The translations under genes were made by a program, and so were the position numbers. Below, piece after piece: positions 8,938 to 16,167 of a stretch of DNA of 64,000 nucleotides (position 1 is its first letter; each line of letters starts with the position of its first letter). Origin of the DNA: Blastomonas fulva (lineage in GTDB: Bacteria > Pseudomonadota > Alphaproteobacteria > Sphingomonadales > Sphingomonadaceae); assembly GCF_003431825.1 (NCBI RefSeq), contig NZ_CP020083.1:2146501-2210500 (forward strand), given 5' to 3'. The notes under the pieces are model-generated. The model ran no database searches. It saw only the letters and a list, made by a program, of their open reading frames with translations, and was not told the origin of the DNA.

Positions 8938-9142
8938 CGGATCACCTCCTTTCGCTATGTTGAAAACCAAGTGAAGGGCCATTCGCAAAAACCCGGAAAC
9001 TCCCGCGCTTCTGACGATCTGTATACCTTGCATGACTGTTGTGAATCATCACGGGGTTCACAGCAAGACTTGTAATTCATTTTTTTTGGCGTCACTATCT
9101 GCCGCTCGCAAAAGCACGGCACTGCCGGTATGGCAGGCTGCC

Positions 9143-9937
9143 ATGCCCGATCATCCCCCCCATTCCGCACCCGGCAAAAAGGCTTCGGCCAAGGCGCCCA
9201 AGCTGCGCATCGACCAGCTGCTGGTCGAGCGCGGGCTGGTTGAAAGCCGCGCACGCGCGCAGGCGCTGATCCTGGCGGGGCTGGTGTTCGCAGGCGAGCG
9301 CAAGATTGCCAAGGCGGGCGAGACGCTGGCCACCGATGCGCCTGTCGAGGTGCGCGGGCGCGATCATCCCTGGGTGTCGCGTGGCGGCATCAAGCTGGCG
9401 CACGCGCTCGACCATTTCGGCATCGACGTCACCGGCATGACCGGAATCGACGTCGGCTCGTCCACCGGCGGTTTCACCGATGTGCTGCTGACCCGCGGCG
9501 CCGCACATGTGTTCGCGGTCGACAGCGGCACCAACCAACTCGCCTGGAAGCTGCGGCAGGACCCGCGCGTCACCGTGCACGAACAGACCAGCGCGCGAAT
9601 CCTGACCGACGCGCATATCACGCAGGCCATCGACATCGTGGTGTGCGACGCCAGTTTCATCGCGCTCGACAAGGTGCTGCCGGTGCCGATGTCCTTTGCG
9701 CGCCCGGGCGCGTGGCTGGTCGCGCTGATCAAGCCGCAGTTCGAGGTGGGGCGCGACCAGATCGGCAAGGGCGGGGTGGTGCGCGATCCCGTGCTGCACA
9801 GCGCGGTGTGCGACCGGGTGATGCAATGGCTCGAAAGCATCGACTGGCCCGTCACCGGCCTGACGCAAAGCCCGATTACAGGGCCAAGTGGCAATGTGGA
9901 ATTTCTGGTCGCAGCCCAAAAGGGACGCTGCTGCTGA
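9143..9937 (+). CDS. tlyA: TlyA-family rRNA (cytidine-2'-O)-methyltransferase
   Basis: A 264-residue protein. An N-terminal S4 RNA-binding domain (about residues 20-80, LRIDQLLVERGLVESRARAQ) is joined to an FtsJ-type SAM domain with motif I GIDVGSSTGGFTDVLL. Later catalytic-region segments are VCDASFIALDKV and LIKPQFEVG. Characterised TlyA proteins 2'-O-methylate cytidines in 16S and 23S rRNA; the haemolysin label is historical. The ATG at 9143 leaves a short Lys/Ala-rich lead-in; a longer frame from 9032 has no coding character. It is probably expressed from its own promoter in the AT-rich stretch 9060-9090. Confidence 0.9.
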   Translation: MPDHPPHSAPGKKASAKAPKLRIDQLLVERGLVESRARAQALILAGLVFAGERKIAKAGETLATDAPVEVRGRDHPWVSRGGIKLAHALDHFGIDVTGMTGIDVGSSTGGFTDVLLTRGAAHVFAVDSGTNQLAWKLRQDPRVTVHEQTSARILTDAHITQAIDIVVCDASFIALDKVLPVPMSFARPGAWLVALIKPQFEVGRDQIGKGGVVRDPVLHSAVCDRVMQWLESIDWPVTGLTQSPITGPSGNVEFLVAAQKGRCC

Positions 9938-9951
9938 CCCGAAGCGGTACG

Positions 9952-10017
9952 CATTTGCATGGTAAACCCCGCTGGCGCGGCGCAAATGAATCCGATATGC
10001 CGATGCAGGTAAACCCC
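9952..10017 (+). promoter_or_regulatory. Direct and inverted repeats upstream of tspO
   Basis: GGTAAACCCC occurs twice (9961-9970 and 10008-10017), each time after a TGCA-containing hexamer. CATTTGC (9952-9958) and GCAAATG (9982-9988) form an inverted repeat around the first copy. All of this sits 30-90 bases before the TspO ATG, so it is a candidate operator or leader element; nothing shows which protein binds. Confidence 0.35.
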
Positions 10018-10043
10018 TGAAAAGGGCAGGAGACTCCGCTTCG

Positions 10044-10613
10044 ATGAATGAAATCGCCTCGCCCATGCAGCTTCGCCTCGGCTTTTTGCGCTGGGCCCTG
10101 CTGTTTGTCCCGCTGGTCGTGCTGCTCGGCTTCGGCGTCAGCGATTTTTCCGGATCGGGTGAGGACAACCGCTGGTTCCAGGCGCTGCAGAAGCCCGAAG
10201 CGCAGCCGCCGGGCTGGGCGTTCGGCGCGGCATGGTCGGTGCTGTACGTGATGATGGGGCTCGCCGTAACCGTCGTCGTCACTGCACGCGGGGCTAAATT
10301 GCGCGGGCTTGCGGTGCTTTTGTTCTTCGTCCAGCTGGCGCTCAACCTTGCCTGGCCGATCTATTTCTTCGGGATGCATCAGGTGACCGGCGCGTTCTAT
10401 CTGCTGGTGGCGGTGTTCGTGGCGGCGTTTGCCACGACGATCGTGTTTGGCCGGGTACGCCCGCTCGCGGCGTGGCTGATGGTGCCGTATCTCGCCTGGC
10501 TGTGCTTTGCCTCGGTGCTCAACAAGCAGATCGATACGCTCAACCCCAATGCGGAAAATCTGGTCGTGCCGCGCGATTCCCAGCGGATCCAACTGGCCCC
10601 GCCCGCGCCCTGA
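10044..10613 (+). CDS. TspO/MBR family tryptophan-rich membrane protein
   Basis: A 189-residue membrane protein with five hydrophobic helices (about residues 15-35, 55-80, 87-107, 112-135 and 140-160). The family signatures are WFQALQKPEAQPPGWAFG and W(S)VLY in helices 1-2, and LNLAWPIYFF in helix 3. TspO homologues bind porphyrins and, in Rhodobacter, modulate photosystem and oxygen-responsive genes. There is a polar C-terminal extension of about 25 residues. The ATG at 10044 follows GGGCAGGAGA. The upstream repeats at 9952-10017 may control it. Confidence 0.9.
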   Translation: MNEIASPMQLRLGFLRWALLFVPLVVLLGFGVSDFSGSGEDNRWFQALQKPEAQPPGWAFGAAWSVLYVMMGLAVTVVVTARGAKLRGLAVLLFFVQLALNLAWPIYFFGMHQVTGAFYLLVAVFVAAFATTIVFGRVRPLAAWLMVPYLAWLCFASVLNKQIDTLNPNAENLVVPRDSQRIQLAPPAP

Positions 10614-10709
10614 CCGCATCAAGGGCGCTTGCGATTGGTGCAGGCGCAACCCACATGCTATGGCATCACAATTGAACCGGGGCGCAATGCGCCTGCGATG
10701 GAGACTTTC

Positions 10710-10979
10710 ATGCAGAACAAATCCGAATTTGGCGGCGATTTCGCAAAGTTCATCAACGGCCTGGCCGGAACCGTTGCAGGCATGAGCCGCGAGGCGGGGG
10801 AAAGCGCGCGTGAGCGGACCCGCGAATGGATCGCCGGGCTCGATTTCGTCAGCCGTGAAGAGTTCGACGCGGTAAAGGAAATGGCCAGCAAGGCGCGCGA
10901 GGAAAGCGAGGCCCTGAAGGCCCGGCTCGACGCGTTGGAAGCGGCAATGGCCAACAAGGGCGCCGGCCCCGCCGCCTGA
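10710..10979 (+). CDS. UbiK-family accessory factor (BMFP coiled-coil protein)
   Basis: An 89-residue helical protein with an N-terminal amphipathic segment (GGDFAKFINGLAGTVAGMSR) and a C-terminal coiled coil (EEFDAVKEMASKAREESEAL). This is the layout of the BMFP/UbiK family, which in enterobacteria helps aerobic ubiquinone synthesis and binds lipids; in Brucella it was described as membrane-fusogenic. The ATG at 10710 has GGAG six bases upstream. An in-frame ATG at 10698 overlaps that Shine-Dalgarno and is less likely. Confidence 0.78.
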   Translation: MQNKSEFGGDFAKFINGLAGTVAGMSREAGESARERTREWIAGLDFVSREEFDAVKEMASKAREESEALKARLDALEAAMANKGAGPAA

Positions 10980-10997
10980 ACGCGGTTTAACGCCCCG

Positions 10998-11006
10998 TTA
11001 TCCACA
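10998..11006 (+). other. Isolated consensus DnaA box
   Basis: TTATCCACA at 10998-11006 is a perfect DnaA 9-mer in the gap before the YbjN gene. No second box or AT-rich unwinding region is nearby, so it is not an origin. It may be a regulatory DnaA site or chance. Confidence 0.35.
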
Positions 11007-11120
11007 GTTTTTGAACAGACTTCACCACATCACGCGTAGCAGTGGCCCGAGCGGCCATTGCGCGCAGCCGCGCATCCCGGCAATTTAAAGGCGCGCCAAG
11101 GGGCGCGAAAGGAAATTCAT

Positions 11121-11624
11121 TTGAACGAACAGCAGCTTGATCTGGACCGGGAAGAAGCCGCCCCGGTGGACATGCTTGCCGCGCTGTTCGAGGCGCGGGG
11201 CTGGCCGTGCGAAATGGTGGGCGAGGACGAGCTGCTGACCGAGGTCAAGGGCAGCTGGACCAGCTATCAGCTGCGCGCGATCTGGCGGCACGAGGACAAT
11301 GTCCTGCAGCTGCTCGCGATGCCGGACATTCGCGTTCCCGACGACAAGTTCGCGGTCATCTGCGAGGCCTTGGCGCTGATCAACGAGCAATTGTGGCTGG
11401 GCCATTTCGACATCTGGTCGAACAGCGGCGTGGTGCTGTATCGCAACGGCATGATGCTGGGTAGCGACGCGATGCTGGGGCTCGACCAGGCACAGCTCGC
11501 GGTGGAGGCGGCAATCGACGAGTGCGACCGCTTCTATCCGGTGTTCCAGTTCATCCTGTGGGGCGACAAGGCCCCGCAAGAAGCCCTCGCCGCCGCGCTG
11601 ATCGACACCCAGGGCGAGGCTTGA
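11121..11624 (+). CDS. YbjN domain-containing protein
   Basis: A 167-residue cytoplasmic protein matching the YbjN family, which has a fold like type III secretion chaperones. Landmarks are ARGWPCEMVGEDELLTEVKG, the acidic/hydrophobic core LINEQLWLGHFDIWSNSGVV, and the C-terminal helix with CDRFYPVFQFILWG. In E. coli YbjN overexpression affects motility and stress responses; the molecular role is unsettled. The start is a TTG at 11121 with AAAGGAA just upstream. No in-frame ATG fits, and the longer frame from 11058 looks non-coding. Confidence 0.82.
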   Translation: MNEQQLDLDREEAAPVDMLAALFEARGWPCEMVGEDELLTEVKGSWTSYQLRAIWRHEDNVLQLLAMPDIRVPDDKFAVICEALALINEQLWLGHFDIWSNSGVVLYRNGMMLGSDAMLGLDQAQLAVEAAIDECDRFYPVFQFILWGDKAPQEALAAALIDTQGEA

Positions 11625-11673
11625 GGCATAAAGGCCAGCAACAGTTTCGAGGCTGGCATTTGCTCCCCTGATC

Positions 11674-11753
11674 CGTCATTCCCGCGCAGGCGGGAATCCC
11701 GCTTTTTGCGACGGTAGCCAAGGAAGCGGGCCCCCCGCGTTCGCGTGGGTTAC
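11674..11753. repeat. Intergenic palindrome, GTCATTCCCGCG family, copy 4
   Basis: Begins CGTCATTCCCGCGCAGGCGGG and ends CGCGTTCGCGTGGGTTACG, between the YbjN and proC genes. The right arm has two mismatches relative to copies 2 and 3, so it is older or less constrained. Confidence 0.7.
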
Positions 11754-11789
11754 GATTGAGCAATTCGTTCGCGCAGATGGAGATGGGCC

Positions 11790-12593
11790 TTGTCCAAGCT
11801 ATTCCCCCAATCGCTGCTCGTCATTGGGTCAGGCAACATGGCCGGCGCGATGCTGCGCGGGTGGTTTGCGCGCGGGCTCGATCCGGCCAGCGTCACCATC
11901 GTCGATCCGTCACCGCGTGACCTGCCCGAAGGCGTCCGCCACCTGACCGCAATCGAGGCCAGCATCTCCGCGCCCGAATGGCTGCTGCTGGGGATCAAGC
12001 CGCAGATGCTGCCCGATGTCGTGTCGCAAGTTGCGTCGCTCGACCTGTCGGAGACATTGCTGGTGTCGATGCTCGCCGGAATTGAGATCACCGCGCTGCG
12101 CTCCGCTGTTCCGCATGTGCGTGCTATCGCCCGGATCATGCCCAATATGGCGATCGGCATCGGCCAGTCGGTCACCGCTTTGTTCGCCGAAGCCCTGGCT
12201 CAGCCTGAGCAGGAGCAACTGGAAGCGCTGTTTGCCATGCTCGGCAGCGCCGAGTGGTTGACCGACGAATCGCAGATGCACCTCGTCACCGCGCTCAGCG
12301 GGTCGGGGCCTGCCTATCTGTTCCGATTCATCGATGCGCTGGGCAAGGGGGCGCAAGCACTTGGCATGCCCGCGGATCAGGCGTCGCGCTTCGCGCTTGC
12401 CATGGTGCGTGGATCGGCCGAACTCGCCTATCAGTCGCCCGAGAGCCCGGCGCAGCTTGCCGAGCGGGTCGCGAGCCCCGGCGGCACCACCCGCGCCGCG
12501 CTCAATGTGTTCGACGCCGACGATGCGCTCGAGCGGCTGGTGGCAGAGGCGATGGCTGCTGCAGCCAGGCGCAGCGTCGAACTGGGTCAGTAG
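11790..12593 (+). CDS. proC: Pyrroline-5-carboxylate reductase
   Basis: A 267-residue cytoplasmic enzyme doing the last step of proline synthesis, reducing pyrroline-5-carboxylate with NAD(P)H. The Rossmann loop is LLVIGSGNMAGAML (about residues 9-22). The dimer/active-site segment LSGSGPAYLFRFIDAL (about 170-185) and the signature ASPGGTTRAALNVF near residue 231 are intact. The start is TTG at 11790, with GGAG seven bases upstream; no in-frame ATG exists upstream. Its last seven bases overlap the convergent GrpB-family gene. Confidence 0.92.
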   Translation: MSKLFPQSLLVIGSGNMAGAMLRGWFARGLDPASVTIVDPSPRDLPEGVRHLTAIEASISAPEWLLLGIKPQMLPDVVSQVASLDLSETLLVSMLAGIEITALRSAVPHVRAIARIMPNMAIGIGQSVTALFAEALAQPEQEQLEALFAMLGSAEWLTDESQMHLVTALSGSGPAYLFRFIDALGKGAQALGMPADQASRFALAMVRGSAELAYQSPESPAQLAERVASPGGTTRAALNVFDADDALERLVAEAMAAAARRSVELGQ

Positions 12594-13102
12594 GCGCGCG
12601 GACGCCCGCGATACCAGGCAAGCGCATCGGTCTGCGTCTCCAGGACAAAGGGTGCCTTGCCTTCGATATAATCTTCAGCCCCGGCGACAAGCCGCTGCTT
12701 CAGCAGTGAATATCGCGCGGCGATATCCGGATGCGCGCGCAGATAGTCGCGGAACGCCAGATGGCGTTCGATATCCGCCGATCCTGCCGCATAGCCATGC
12801 AGATGGTGGGTCCGGCGCCCGGATGCGTCGTCCTTGCGGAAATACCGCCGCCCGTCGATGCCGTATGCCCCCATCGCCTGATAGCCAAGGGCGGCCAGCG
12901 CGGGGGCAGCCTCTTCGAGTGCGTCCAGCGATGTCGCCACCGCCAGCATGTCGATCACGGGCTTGGCATGGATGCCGGGAATGGCGGTGCTGCCGATATG
13001 GTGCAGCGTGATCAGACTTTCGCCCATGGCGGAACGGATGGCTTCCCGCTCCGCCATGAAGTCCTTTTTCCACAGGGGGTTATGGGCAATGATTTCGACC
13101 AT
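12587..13102 (-). CDS. GrpB family protein (UPF0157)
   Basis: A 171-residue protein of the GrpB/UPF0157 family, related in fold to nucleotidyltransferases. The family signature is LHHIGSTAIPGIHAKPVIDM (residues 33-52), with HHLHGYAAGS near residue 100 and a C-terminal Tyr/Lys-rich helix. It is often fused to or annotated near dephospho-CoA kinase in other bacteria, but its activity is not proven. It overlaps proC tail-to-tail. The next gene upstream on the strand is the LOG protein, 20 bases away. Confidence 0.85.
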   Translation of the reverse strand: MVEIIAHNPLWKKDFMAEREAIRSAMGESLITLHHIGSTAIPGIHAKPVIDMLAVATSLDALEEAAPALAALGYQAMGAYGIDGRRYFRKDDASGRRTHHLHGYAAGSADIERHLAFRDYLRAHPDIAARYSLLKQRLVAGAEDYIEGKAPFVLETQTDALAWYRGRPRAY

Positions 13103-13122
13103 GCCTCAACCCGGTCCAGCGC

Positions 13123-13992
13123 TCAGCCGCAGGGCAGTTCGTAGAACGTCCGGATCTTGTCCCATGCCTCATCGGCGGTTTCGACAAAGCTGAACAGTTG
13201 CAGATTGCCCGGCGAGATCACGCCTTCCTCGGCCAGCGCCTCGAAATTGACCACGCGGTTCCAGAACTCGCGACCGAACAGCATGATCGGAATCGGCGCC
13301 ATCTTGCCGGTCTGGATCAGGGTGAGCAGCTCGAAGAATTCGTCAAAGGTGCCGAAGCCGCCGGGGAACACTGCGACCGCGCGCGCGCGCAGCAGGAAGT
13401 GCATCTTGCGCAGTGCGAAATAGTGGAACTGGAACGACAGATGCGGGGTGACGAAACGGTTGGGCGCCTGTTCGTGCGGAAGCACGATGTTGAGCCCGAC
13501 CGATTCCTTGCCGACATCGGCAGCGCCCCGGTTGGCCGCTTCCATGATCGAGGGGCCACCGCCCGAGCAGACGACGAACTGGCGCTTGCCGTCCTCTTCG
13601 ACGCCGCATTCGCTCGCCAGCTGGGCCAGCTTGCGCGCTTCGTCGTAGTATTTTGCCTTGGCGACCAGCCGCTCGGAGACGGTCTTTTCTTCCGGCGTGC
13701 GCGCGGCCTCGACCAGCCCTTCGGTCTTGTCGGGCGAGGGGATGCGTGCGGAACCGTAGATCACCAGGGTCGATCCGATGCCAGCCTCTTCGAGCAGCAT
13801 TTCGGTCTTCAGCAGCTCCAGCTGGAAGCGAACCGGGCGCAGCTCCTGCCGCAGCAGAAAGTCGGTATCGCCAAAGGCCAGCCGGTAGGCGGGGTCCTGG
13901 GTCTGGGGGGTGTCGTGTACCGCAGCGTCGGCGGTGCGGGCGTCTTCGGCAGCTTGGCGAAAACGCGGCTCGGTCAGGTCTTTCTTTGTCAT
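13123..13992 (-). CDS. LOG family protein (TIGR00730-like)
   Basis: A 289-residue protein of the Lonely Guy fold. SGGGPSIMEAANRGA (about residues 144-158) and FPGGFGTFDEFFELLTLIQT (about 209-228) are the nucleotide-binding and catalytic PGGxGTxxE motifs. Canonical LOG enzymes hydrolyse cytokinin or purine ribotides to the free base and ribose-5-phosphate. This longer form (about 290 residues versus 190) has an N-terminal helical extension found in many proteobacteria. The ATG at 13992 is chosen over a TTG nine bases earlier. It may be cotranscribed with the downstream GrpB-family gene. Confidence 0.87.
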   Translation of the reverse strand: MTKKDLTEPRFRQAAEDARTADAAVHDTPQTQDPAYRLAFGDTDFLLRQELRPVRFQLELLKTEMLLEEAGIGSTLVIYGSARIPSPDKTEGLVEAARTPEEKTVSERLVAKAKYYDEARKLAQLASECGVEEDGKRQFVVCSGGGPSIMEAANRGAADVGKESVGLNIVLPHEQAPNRFVTPHLSFQFHYFALRKMHFLLRARAVAVFPGGFGTFDEFFELLTLIQTGKMAPIPIMLFGREFWNRVVNFEALAEEGVISPGNLQLFSFVETADEAWDKIRTFYELPCG

Positions 13993-14017
13993 CGCCCGCA
14001 ATTAAGGGGCCAGCGCG

Positions 14018-14707
14018 CTATCGGCAATAGCCTTGGCCGCTCATGTCGACATGAAGATGGTCCTGATGCGCCGCATTATAGTCCGGGCCCAGCACCGTGC
14101 CGAAGCGCTTGCAGGCGCTGGCGTGGATGGTGCGCAGGAAGGCGCGCTCCTGGTTGGAGCCAGCCCAGCCCTGCTTGACCGAGATGCGCCTGCCATCGGC
14201 GAGCACGAACGCGGCGATATCGATCGCGTTGGCGTGTGCGTGCTGCGACAGTTTGACCGAGCCTGCAATGTTGCGGCAGGAATAGCTGCCCATCGTCTCG
14301 ATCTTCACCAGTGGGCTGCCCAGCATCTGCTCTGCCGCGCGCGCGATCCCGAACTGCGCCCAGCCGGCAAATCGCTGGGCCAGCTCGCAGCGCACGGGGC
14401 CGATGTTGCTGATCGCCAGCTCGTTGAGTCCGCGCGGCGCGTCGGTGAGCGCAATCGTCGACAACCGCACGCTGCCCAGCTGCGAACAGCCCGCGCCGAA
14501 CACCTGATCGGGCACGGGGGTGAAGCGGACCTGCGCCTGAGTGAGTGCGCTGATGCACTGGCGGGTGTCGGCGACGCTTGGGGCAGGGAGGGCTGCTGGT
14601 CGCGCGATCTGCTGTGTGGGCGCGCGCGATACGCCGCGACCTTCAGGCAGCATGCTGCATCCGGCGATCAGCACCGACAGCGCCGCGACCAGCGCCATGC
14701 GCTGCAT
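14018..14707 (-). CDS. Extensin-like family lipoprotein
   Basis: A 229-residue protein from the ATG at 14707, with a lipoprotein signal peptide (MQRMALVAALSVLIAGC). The C-terminal half is the Extensin_C/extensin-like domain, with Cys pairs, SQHAHANAIDIAAF and the C-terminal HQDHLHVDMSGQGYC. The conserved His/Asp residues of these motifs resemble the metal site of D-Ala-D-Ala carboxypeptidase VanY-like folds, so a cell-wall role is plausible but unproven. The frame stays open upstream to an ATG at 14923, which would bury the signal peptide; see the entry for 14708-14923. Confidence 0.8.
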   Translation of the reverse strand: MQRMALVAALSVLIAGCSMLPEGRGVSRAPTQQIARPAALPAPSVADTRQCISALTQAQVRFTPVPDQVFGAGCSQLGSVRLSTIALTDAPRGLNELAISNIGPVRCELAQRFAGWAQFGIARAAEQMLGSPLVKIETMGSYSCRNIAGSVKLSQHAHANAIDIAAFVLADGRRISVKQGWAGSNQERAFLRTIHASACKRFGTVLGPDYNAAHQDHLHVDMSGQGYCR

Positions 14708-14923
14708 TTCGGGCGAGCTTGAATTGGCGCAAAAACGCGGGTCGGCCCTGCGCAGAGGATAACGCGGGCGGCTGTGGGGACGGCCGCTGCCCGCGAGCAG
14801 CGCGGCAAGGTCGGGGGTTGCAGTCCCCGGGCTGGCAGGCGTCACGCCGGCACCATCAACCTGCGCACCGGGCAGCATGCTGCCGGTTGCGGGGTTGCTG
14901 AAGGGAGGGGCGGCGTTGGTCAT
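14708..14923 (-). other. In-frame upstream extension of the extensin-like gene
   Basis: Seventy-two codons open in frame with the extensin-like gene, beginning at an ATG at 14923 (MTNAAPPFSNPATGSMLPGA). Codon third positions are GC-rich for the first 50 codons, as in real genes. A weak hairpin plus T run sits before the lipoprotein start. It could be a cytoplasmic N-terminal extension, a remnant of another gene, or chance. Confidence 0.3.
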
Positions 14924-15073
14924 GAGATCGATGTTACCCTATGAACTTTAACCCTGCCGTGCCGTCTATGGTTAACAAGCAGGTAGGGATTGAAACCCCG
15001 GCGTTGCAAGGGATTGCAGACGGGTCTAGCGGTGGCGGAGGCATCTTTCCGCCCCGAACAATGAAGGTCCGCA

Positions 15074-15679
15074 ATGCTGCGAATCCTGAAGATTCCCGAG
15101 CTCTTCTGGGTGGTGCTTGCCATCCCTGCGATCGCGATGATCATCGGGTTCGTTAAGGATCCGGTGACCGCGTTCGACCTCGTCCACCCCAGCGGCGAAT
15201 TTTCGGTCCGGCTGATGATCGTTGCGATGATGGTCAGCCCGCTGCGTGCGATCCTCGGGCGGCGCGGCTGGCTGGACTGGCTGCTGTCGCGGCGGCGCGC
15301 GCTCGGCGTGGCGGCGTGCGGCTATGGCGTGCTGCATCTGGCGTTCTACCTGTATGACATGGGCGATTGGGCAATGATCGCCGAAGAAGCGCTGATTTTC
15401 AGCATCTGGACCGGGTATCTCGCGCTGATCATCTTCATTGCCATGGCGCTGACCAGCAACAACGCCGCGCAGCGCGCACTGCGCGCCAACTGGAAGCGGC
15501 TGCAGCGGCTGGTCTATCCTGCGGCATTGCTGATCGCGCTCCACTGGTTTTATGTCGACGGAGAATGGAAGAGCATGGCGGTGCATTTTGTTCCGCTGCT
15601 CATCCTGGAAACCGCTCGCATCATCCTTATGTTCAAGCGGCGTTCAGCGCGGCGTGCCACACAGGCGATGACGCGCTGA
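15074..15679 (+). CDS. Ferric-reductase-like transmembrane protein (MsrQ-like)
   Basis: A 201-residue inner-membrane protein with about six hydrophobic segments and the ferric_reduct domain shared by MsrQ/YedZ haem proteins. Candidate haem ligands are His in YGVLHLAFYL (about residue 85-90) and two in LLIALHWFYV and MAVHFVPLL (about residues 157 and 169). MsrQ passes electrons from quinol to periplasmic methionine-sulfoxide reductase MsrP, but no msrP is here. Instead a small PepSY protein follows after 23 bases, an arrangement suggesting a distinct redox partner. It has an AAGGT Shine-Dalgarno before the ATG at 15074. Confidence 0.78.
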   Translation: MLRILKIPELFWVVLAIPAIAMIIGFVKDPVTAFDLVHPSGEFSVRLMIVAMMVSPLRAILGRRGWLDWLLSRRRALGVAACGYGVLHLAFYLYDMGDWAMIAEEALIFSIWTGYLALIIFIAMALTSNNAAQRALRANWKRLQRLVYPAALLIALHWFYVDGEWKSMAVHFVPLLILETARIILMFKRRSARRATQAMTR

Positions 15680-15702
15680 CGTCAAGAGAAGAGGGACAAT
15701 CC

Positions 15703-16014
15703 ATGAAGTTTTCGCAGGCCATGATGGCACTTGCCGCCGCCACCGCAATGCAGTTTGCTGCCAGCCCGGCGGCGCTGGCCACCGGCAAGATGAAGTGCGA
15801 CTCGGGCCCGCAGTCGACTTGGAAGAGCCGCACCGACCTCGAGTCGAAGCTCACCAAAGACGGCTGGAAGGTCAAGAAGTCCAAGGTCGATGGCGGCTGC
15901 TATGAAGTCTATGGCGTGACCCCCGAGGGCCAGAACGTCGAGGCCTATTTCCATCCCGTGACGATGGAAAAGCTGCTGGTGTCGCAGCGCGGCAAGGTAA
16001 TTTTCAAGAAGTGA
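15703..16014 (+). CDS. Small secreted PepSY-domain protein
   Basis: A 103-residue protein with a Sec signal peptide (residues 1-26, ending PAALA) and a single PepSY-like domain. The WKSRTDLESKLTKDGWKVKK segment is followed by the GGCYEVYGVTPEGQNVEAYF strand pair. Two Cys (about residues 32 and 66) could form a disulfide. PepSY domains are linked to peptidase inhibition or to ferric-reductase and cytochrome-like membrane partners. Its position 23 bases after the ferric-reductase-like gene, and the strong hairpin that follows, make it the second gene of a two-gene operon. Confidence 0.78.
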   Translation: MKFSQAMMALAAATAMQFAASPAALATGKMKCDSGPQSTWKSRTDLESKLTKDGWKVKKSKVDGGCYEVYGVTPEGQNVEAYFHPVTMEKLLVSQRGKVIFKK

Positions 16015-16020
16015 CCCCCG

Positions 16021-16053
16021 CGCCGCCCTGTGCCTTTGTTGCACGGGGCGGCG
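16021..16053 (+). terminator. Strong hairpin after the PepSY gene
   Basis: CGCCGCCCTGTGC (16021-16033) pairs with GCACGGGGCGGCG (16041-16053) over 13 base pairs including one G-U, loop CTTTGTT. The following TCATTG is not a proper U tract, so termination is likely but not certain. Confidence 0.6.
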
Positions 16054-16104
16054 TCATTGTGGACCCGTCCGCCATTTGGTGATTGCCAGTTGTGCAATAA
16101 ATCC

Positions 16105-16167
16105 CTAGGGCCGTGGACGGGCCACGCGGTCCCAACGCCGCGCGTGCTCTCTGTAAGGAGAGACTAC
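16105..16167 (+). promoter_or_regulatory. Structured serC leader, candidate serC RNA motif
   Basis: Two hairpins directly precede serC. The first, at about 16108-16133, pairs GGG/CCC and CCGTGG/CCACGCGG with bulges. The second is CTCTC (16147-16151)/GAGAG (16158-16162), which takes the Shine-Dalgarno AAGGAG into its loop and 3' arm. A conserved 'serC motif' of two hairpins next to the start codon is described upstream of alphaproteobacterial serC-serA operons; this matches in position and layout, though I could not align it to the model. Confidence 0.5.

Noticed and set aside
8939..8953. Fragment of 16S rRNA 3' end (GGATCACCTCCTTTC on the plus strand)
   Set aside because: Only the 15-base anti-SD tail matches and no upstream 16S sequence is present; it is better read as an extended Shine-Dalgarno on the minus strand.
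10998..11006. Replication origin signalled by a DnaA box
   Set aside because: A single box without clustering, AT-rich region or dnaA/parAB neighbours.
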